In this document: one piece after another, positions 57,709 through 64,000 of the stretch
Numbering within the stretch: position 1 is the stretch's first letter
Layout: every line of letters starts with the position of its first letter
Source of the DNA: Bemisia tabaci
Taxonomy: Eukaryota > Arthropoda > Insecta > Hemiptera > Aleyrodidae
Direction: 5' to 3'
Length of the DNA stretch: 64,000 nucleotides
Assembly: GCF_918797505.1 (NCBI RefSeq)
Contig: NC_092797.1
Location: 34,051,372 to 34,115,371 of the forward strand
Made by a program: the position numbers and the translations under genes
The notes under the pieces: model-generated
The model's database searches: none
What the model was told of the DNA's origin: nothing
The model's input: only the letters and a program-made list of their open reading frames with translations

Positions 57709-60700
57709 GCTTTGTGTTAGGCTCTAATATTTAATCTCGCGGAGTCAGCGTTTTTCAACTCATGATTTTGAAATGTTTGCACACTCTGTATGGACCATCT
57801 CATTTTAATTGATGAAAAAACAATATGTTTTAAAGGAAAATATAATGTGTGTTTTGTAAATATTAAGGTAGTTCCGTATCAAACTTAATGATTTCCAAAG
57901 CACACGAATTTCTACACAATTTCTTTAGCCTTTTATAGCCAATGGCGATAAAGTGTAAAGCCCGGCGATAGGAACTATAGCCCGACTGTATACTTTTTTA
58001 TAGCTTCCTATAGCCCGGCCATATGACTTGCTCCTTTTTCTACAGGCAGCTATATGATTTTCAATAGCCTTCTTTAGTCGGCTATAAGAACTCCTATGGT
58101 ATTTTAAAACGCAGCTCGTATCGCCAATTTTTACCAGGGCATGTCACCCCTAGCAAATAATGTTAAGAAGAATTTTCCGTATGGCCGGGTCATATTATTG
58201 CCGTAATAATCATGATCTCTTGACGGACGAGCAGTACTCATTTCTTGAAAAGTTGAGAAGCACAAGGGAAATTGATACAGACATTGACCATTCCTAGTTG
58301 GCGCGTATACGTAGTATACCGCCTTTGCGATCGTTTCGAACCTTGCTCGATACAATAACCGAGTCCCTTAGTTCCTTACCGAAAAGTGACTACCGCGAAC
58401 TTCTGAGATTTTCCAAAGCGTGTAAAAAGTTTATTTATCCGTCAATAATTATGATTTAAAGTTGTTTCTCATTCTGGGGCTCTCTAGTTTATGTGCAGTG
58501 AATACCAAGAGTCTACGTTACTTGGTTTTCTTAAAAAAAGCCTAAGAGTACGACGCGCTGATTTAAAATATGCATATATAAGCAGAATCAAGCGAATTGA
58601 TTCGAGGATGGCTGAGCAGGTCGGCACTCTCGGAATGAGAATTTAACTCCTCCGCTTTGTTCAGAACGTTGCTTTGACAGATCTCCAAACCTCTGTTATA
58701 CTTTTCAAAAGTTGGTACCCGTGCTCTGATAGTGCTGTTCATCTGACAACAATGTCAGTGTCAGCTGATAATAATATTTTTATCATATGAGGTTAATAAA
58801 AAGTTTTCAGTCAGTCTTTGACATCCTGAATAATTGTCTTGGTATTTATTTACTAATTTTACAGAATTATATTTTATTTCTTATTAAAACTAAGAAATAC
58901 AGTGCAATCTGTGTAAGTGCAATCTGTGATGAGCCTCGAGACTCATTAGACCATTAGCTAAACGTGGCTCATACAGGAATCCACTTACCCCTCTCTTCCC
59001 CACGCTCCTGATCACTGCGTCGGCGCGGCGTCTCGACGAACAATAGCTAATGACGGTCGCCAAGCTAGGCCGGGATCCTCAGCTCCTCGCCCAATTACTT
59101 ACGCTTCATTAACCATTTCACCGTCACGCTAGGATTCGCCCAATTTTCGAAAAAATTATTTCGCGAGTTTTTAGCAATTTTTTCCTTACTCTCCGTTGAA
59201 ACACGAATTAAAAGAGGTCTCATTCATAAAAATCGGCCAAATAGAAGAGAAGTTACAGTATTCGAAATCCGAAGAAATCAACAAAACTTCTCCAAACAAA
59301 AAATAAAATGAAGGGGAAAAAAAAGAAATGTATAAATTACAATTTAATATGATTGACCTCAGAATGTGACAAGCAATTCAATTATAAAAAGGAGAAAAAA
59401 TTGAGTGAAATTACAAAAAATTAGCCTCTTGCAAGGGGCTTCCTTGTATGAGTTTTGACCTGAAGACAAGTAAATCCCGTTACATTATTAAAACGAAATT
59501 GACTCCATAGTTTAATGCCTTAGTTTCTTGAATACGATTATTTTAAGCTCTCGAAAATTTATACCAGCAATTTTACCCATTGGGTGATTTCCTGAGAGCT
59601 GATAATATCACGAATTTCTCATAGAGCCCTTCAAAAATGGCTCGCTTTTTGGGCAGCCGATTCGGCCATCAAACCGGGGTTTAAATGGAAGCTGATAATA
59701 ACACAAAGCTCTGAGAAAAATTTTGAGATGAGTATAGGAACGGTTTGTAAATTACGAGGAGAGGCGGGCATTCTGTTCAGCATATCGATACATAAGTATT
59801 TTCACACGTAGAATTTAATTTTCACGTCAGGGAGTCGACATATTTTGATTTTTTCGATTTTATACGGAAAATGTATGGTTTTTCGGGATTACCTGATATA
59901 TCAAGTTTCTGCAATTTTTCATGGCAAATCGGTAGATTTTCGGGATGTGGATTGCTTACTTTCAATTCATGAATGAATAAAGCATGGACATGGTTAAGCT
60001 TCTTTGCATGAAAAGACGTTTAAAATAAAAAAATCAAGACATATTTAATACAATTGCATTTATATCGAGTATAAATCTCTTTTCAATAATATAACGGGAT
60101 TTATAATACCGGTGATTTGGGTATTTTAGCCCAAAAATACCTTTAAATCGACTTTATCTTCTAGGAGTTCGACAGAATTTTTCCTTTCTTCGCTTAAATT
60201 TTTCCGTAGCACTTTTCTTCAAGAATCTGATAAGATTTTGCTTGAGGCAGATCAAAAAACTTAAATTTGTTCGAATAGCTTTCTAGATTTACAATACACG
60301 GTCTCGTCAAGGTGCCTCGTTGACCTTGCACTGTTAGATCGTTAATTCTCTTGTTGTGCTGCTTGCCTTTTTTGAAATCTCTGTAAACGAAAACTAAAGG
60401 GGTTGATATGTGCGAGTTAATGACGCGCCTTATCAACACATTGTGTTGGAGTTCACTGCTTGTTTTTTCTTTGTTTTCCGTCCGTACATGCTTTTGCTGT
60501 AGGTAAAAGTTCAAAGTTTTCATCCCTGCTTTGCTGTGCCACCTCTTTACTCCGGAGCATTGCTACAGTCTCGCGGATAACCGTTGCAATTCGTAACACC
60601 CGGTCTCATCGGCTCTTCGGCAAATTGATTTATCCACGCAAGGCAGCGTGAAAAATGTTCGCGAGTCTGTATAATTGGAACCCCATTTGTTTATTAAACT

Positions 60701-60986
60701 ATTGACCAGCAATGTGTTGGAGAGTGACCTCGGAGTGGATCGGGATGCATGCGCAACATGAGCTCGCCCTCGTGCAAATACATCCGAATGATTGAACATT
60801 AAACGAAATTTATGACTGAGGGCTCAGACTTGACCGACAGCGAATGAAAAACGCATTCCTCTTCGAACCTAGCTCTAATTTTTTTCTTGTGAATCGACCC
60901 TCTCCTACTTTAAATAGCATCAATACTTTCCATCAATCCTTCTTGTAATCGTTTCTCTTCTTCGTCGTATTGTAGCGTTGCCGTTC

Positions 60987-61241
60987 ACTGCCGTGCAAAG
61001 TAAGAACGCCGTATGAACATTCGAGAGTTGCTAAATTTCCTTCGATAAAGTGTTCATTTTCAAGGAAACATATGAATATTTTTCCTTGAAATTTTCAAGA
61101 CTTTTTGGTGGAATTGCGACCAAAATTATCTGAAAAATTGGAAGAAAAATATTCTTACATTTACCAAGAAATTCGTGTTTTATCAAGGGAAATTTGGCAA
61201 CGCCTGAAGGTTCGTACGGCGTTCTTCCTTAGCATGGCAGT
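60987..61241. mobile_element. MITE, ACTGCCGTGCTAAGG family, copy 2
   Basis: Left ACTGCCGTGCAAAGTAAGAA, right TTCTTCCTTAGCATGGCAGT; shares the TTTGGCAACGCCTGAAGGTT block with the copy at 49761. Lies directly against the next copy in the same orientation. Confidence 0.87.
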
Positions 61242-61495
61242 ATTGCCGTGCTAAGTCAAAACGCCGTATGAGCATTCGAATTTTGTCAAATTTCCTCTCA
61301 GACAATGTGTATTTTTGAATCAGGTTATGAATACTTCTCCTTAACATTTTTAGACTTTTTAGGTCAAATTACGAACGAAATCCTCTGAAAAACAAGATAA
61401 AATTTTTTTTTTTTTTTTTTGAAATTCGTGATTTTTTTTAAGGAAATCTGGCAATGCCTGATGGTTCATACGGCGTTCTTCCTTAGTACGGCAGT
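61242..61495. mobile_element. MITE, ACTGCCGTGCTAAGG family, copy 3
   Basis: Left ATTGCCGTGCTAAGTCAAAA, right TTCTTCCTTAGTACGGCAGT. Diverged from copy 2 and contains an inserted T tract (about 61407-61424). Confidence 0.85.
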
Positions 61496-61812
61496 GTTGT
61501 GGGTCATAGGATACATGGAACAGGTTACATCAGATTGCGCCTACGAGTTGGATATTGGATAACTATCTCGTTTTTTCTGGAAAATATTTAACATGAATTC
61601 GAAAGTCTATGTTTAATTGACGTAAACTCACTCGTCGTGTTCGAGCAGGGATACCAGGAGATCTGACGATTGATCTAAACTCATTCACAGATTAATGACA
61701 GTTCATTCAGTATTTGATATCCCTCTAGGTAGGAGGCATATCGTTGGTGGAAGCACCAAACCGCGTATCTCGGTTTGCGACGTCGCCAATCTCCTGTCAC
61801 TGTTTATTTATA

Positions 61813-61914
61813 GGTCCAGTTACACGATCAAATTGGGCCTCTCATTGGTCGCATTCAGAATGCGACCAATGAGAGGCCCAATTTGATGGCTCAATTTGAC
61901 CGTGTAACTGGACC
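61813..61914. repeat. 102-bp strong hairpin
   Basis: GGTCCAGTTACACGATCAAA...and...GTGTAACTGGACC at the ends, with centre arms ATTGGTCGCATTC / GAATGCGACCAAT and CAAATTGGGCCTCTCA paired exactly. The right arm has a small extra piece (GGCTCAATTT). Compact enough to be a minimal MITE or a small-RNA precursor-like structure. Confidence 0.8.
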
Positions 61915-62776
61915 TTTTCGAAGGCCCGAGCATTCCTTTCAACAAAATTTCTTTGGAGTTCTTTTCTCGCTCTTCCATTTACGTGGTGATTTCAACACCA
62001 TTGTAGGATTGTATGAAGGAGATACCATTTCGTGGGCTTTGAAAGCCTTTGTTCGGAAATTATTTTCATTTTTGGTACATATGTTGAGCCATGCTGTATA
62101 AGTTCGCGAATAGACGAAATCAGGTAGCGTCAGAAACTATTTTATCACGTTTCGTAAACCTCGATTAGTTCACACCGTTTCTTCGCACGTTCATGTTTTG
62201 TCTTTATGATGGATCTGACTCAGGTTCTTTCGTTCAGAAAATTTTACCGAATTCTTTTCCTTAGGTCCACTCAATCACTATCTTCGTCGATCCTGTGCGT
62301 CTGTTTGCTTGTCATCACAAGGTGTTGTGCCAAACATTCGCAAGTTGTTCACTTGCTGTGTAATGATTCGTGTAAAGAAACCGAGCAATCATAGGTGTGC
62401 CCGTGGTCGGATATTTTTACACCTGCGATTGGTGTGAACGTACTGATACTGATACTCGTACCCGCAGTGGTCGCGTCGCTGTTAAAACGCACTAAATTTT
62501 CGGATTTTACAAGGGAATCTTTCTGATTGCACTCATACTTCGCATATTTTTTTGCGCTTTGAGAATAGGGCAGAAATCTGCTTCTTTTTGAGTGATTGGT
62601 GCAATGTGTGTATGCGTTTGGTATGAAGTGAAATAGACTCCTCTCTGAGGGTTGAGACTGTAAAGCAGGTTCGATCGCTGCATGAGCCCTCTCGAGGCGT
62701 TAATTTAATTCAAAAGAGAGTTCAGTGGACCCCTACGCTCAAGCTGAGTCTATTTTACTTAGAGTATTTCACCACT

Positions 62777-62784
62777 CACTGGGG

Positions 62785-62832
<48 letters not shown>

Positions 62833-63062
62833 ACATTGGATCTAGAGTCCAGACTCTTAAAAACATCGACAAGAAAAAATACTCTTGATTCAATCAGATT
62901 TAAGCTTAAATCAAGAACCAAGCCTCTTAATTTGAGCGGATTTCCTTTTGATTTAAGCTTAAATCTGATTGAATTGAATTTGATTGAATCAAGAACCCTT
63001 TTTCTTGTCAATGTTTTCAAGAGTCTGGACTCTAGATCCGATGTGTTTTTTTTTTTCCAGTG
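62777..63062. mobile_element. Foldback MITE (TACACTGG family) with expanded poly-A
   Basis: Same arms as the copy at 21899. The A-run next to the left end has grown to about 45 bases (62785-62830), against a T-run of about 10 at the right end. The reading frames on both strands here are by-products of the palindrome. Confidence 0.88.
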
Positions 63063-63549
63063 CTGAGTCAGTAACTGCACAAATATTCCCTTTCACTCAG
63101 AGAGAGGAACAAGTCGTCGTTTCCTCACGAAAGAACGTAACTAAAGTTCAACGTTGCCTAATTCCCCTGCGCAAATTTCATTTTATGAGTAGAATCTTGG
63201 GTACTTTAACTAATATATACCTGATTTTTCTCTGATTCCGTTTATAAACCAGGAAAAGTTTGGAGGAAAATTGAACAGGTGCATTCTCTGAAAAAATCGA
63301 ATTATTTGAGTCAATCTGGCAACCTTAGAATGGAGTTACGTTCCTCCGTCCGGGAAGCGACGAAATTCCTAGCAATGTCGAATTTTTTTAACGATATTTT
63401 TTCATCTTCCTCTTCTCGAAATCTCCACAGAGTGTTATGAAACCGTATCATAACGTGGAAACGAGACCAGTGGCTCTTTAATAAAAACTGAAGCAGTGAA
63501 CTCAGTGCACCTACGCCTTGCGATCCTGGGGCCAGCCCCCGGCTCGAAT

Positions 63550-63802
63550 TAGTGCGAAACCCCAACTCAGACCGGAGCAGCGTTTAAAAGTGAAACTGTA
63601 AATCCATCGTGTGTCGAGCCGGTTCCTGTGTCAAAATGCTGGTGCGCGAGTGGTGGAAAGTAAAAAGCGGGAAAGTGAAAGATGGACGCGATGCAGCGTG
63701 CAATTAGGCGCCCGGTCGATGTAATGATGCTACACTGACATCGGTGATCGGACGTCTCAATCGATTCGCGAGCGGAAACCTGAAAGTGCGACAACTTTGA
63801 AG
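63550..63802 (+). promoter_or_regulatory. Promoter / 5' leader of the exon at 63803
   Basis: The stretch is richer in CG dinucleotides than the flanking intron (ACCGGAG, GTCGAGCCGG, GCGCGAG, TCGATTCGCGAGCGG) and lies directly before a good ATG. No TATA box is visible. There are short upstream ATGs (for example 63637, ATGCTGGTGCG). The position of transcription start is not determined. Confidence 0.35.
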
Positions 63803-63941
63803 ATGGTCGAGACAAGTTCTGCCAACTTGAGCTCGGGTTTCGCTCACAGCGTCGAGAACAACGCGAACGAGACGAAACCTCTGCTCTTGCCCACCCGGAC
63901 GGTCAGTCTCCCCTCCTTCCTCTACGGGCCTAAACCTTACA
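63803..63941 (+). CDS. Alternative first exon, probably an internal CAP start
   Basis: ATG at 63803 (TTTGAAGATGG) opens MVETSSANLSSGFAHSVENN..., then ETKPLLLPTRTVSLPSFLYG and PKPY. It ends at a consensus donor CTTACA|GTAAGT with one base left (phase 1, a). The 46-residue peptide is Ser/Leu/Pro-rich with no domain. The CAP exon chain is still open at 44341 and also leaves phase 1, so this start lies inside the CAP gene unless the assembly joins two loci. It could begin a short isoform carrying only downstream SH3 exons. The alternative is an unrelated nested gene. The 5' leader from about 63550 is CpG-richer than its surroundings and has a small upstream ATG at about 63637. Confidence 0.6.
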
Positions 63942-64000
63942 GTAAGTTTTTTGAGCCTTCAGATTCATTTTGTCGACGGAAACATTCGGCTTCCTGTTGA

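Larger units (their letters stand above)
44342..63802 (+). other. Long repeat-rich intron downstream of 44341
   Basis: No supported coding exon for 19.4 kb. It holds MITE families of the ACTGCCGTGC type, foldbacks at 48031 and 54807, a satellite at 51400, purine/pyrimidine tracts at 53020-53510, CpG islands at about 46.1 and 52.2 kb, and inverted/tandem copies at 57562. A degenerate series of TATAGCC-like words spans about 57940-58090. Stretches 47000-48030, 50300-51400 and 58100-60980 show nothing I can assign. Confidence 0.6.

Noticed and set aside
61695..62101. Two neighbouring frames around the 61813 hairpin
   Set aside because: They are split by the palindrome, share no motif and lack splice support.

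Overview
The window is eukaryotic, AT-rich nuclear DNA of an insect. Intron-split coding exons lie on the plus strand, long introns are packed with small inverted-repeat transposons, and there are homopolymer tracts and a short satellite array. Several of the foldback families (for example termini TGGACCACTAGACAAGG, and ACTGCCGTGC...) resemble repeats I associate with whitefly (Bemisia tabaci) DNA. The species call is therefore an inference of moderate strength; arthropod is firm.

One gene dominates: the arthropod SORBS-family adaptor (Drosophila name CAP; mammalian ponsin/SORBS1, ArgBP2/SORBS2, vinexin/SORBS3). I rebuilt it from splice signals and reading phase. Bases 1-853 are the end of a long upstream coding exon. 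It can splice, optionally through a 69-base cassette (4418-4486), to 23711-23940, and the chain continues through exons at 24441, 25226, 26982, 28223, 29149, 30456 (a 39-base microexon), 31817, 32487, 33529, 34121 and 35137. A giant 4.79-kb exon (37815-42605) and a 69-base exon (44273-44341) follow. The sixteen pieces total 7,138 bases (about 2,379 codons), every junction keeps frame, and no stop occurs. The SoHo core (KWYKRMYESLHQ), the NYEPG motif, WWDEMMEIFD and the GGEVPL-GLRKPAPQRPK block identify the family. The SH3 domains that should end the protein are not in the window and must lie beyond 64,000.

The gene appears to have several starts. A compact alternative first exon (12803-12860) has an ATG and a strong donor, and leaves the same phase-1 'G' overhang as the exons at 853 and 4486. 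A further start (63803-63941) sits downstream of the giant exon and ends in phase 1, like 44341. It would give a short form without the SoHo region and giant exon.

The rest is intron. 854-23710 and 44342-63802 are mostly repeats: four hAT-type MITEs with 8-bp target duplications, a decayed mariner nested inside a foldback element, families ending in TACACGG/TACACTGG, large foldbacks (34531, 43131, 48031, 54807), a four-copy 214-bp satellite (51400-52255), a purine/pyrimidine inverted tract (53020-53510) and two CpG-rich islands (46.1-46.7 and 52.2-52.8 kb). I saw no gene on the minus strand apart from the mariner transposase remnant, and no RNA gene or CRISPR array.
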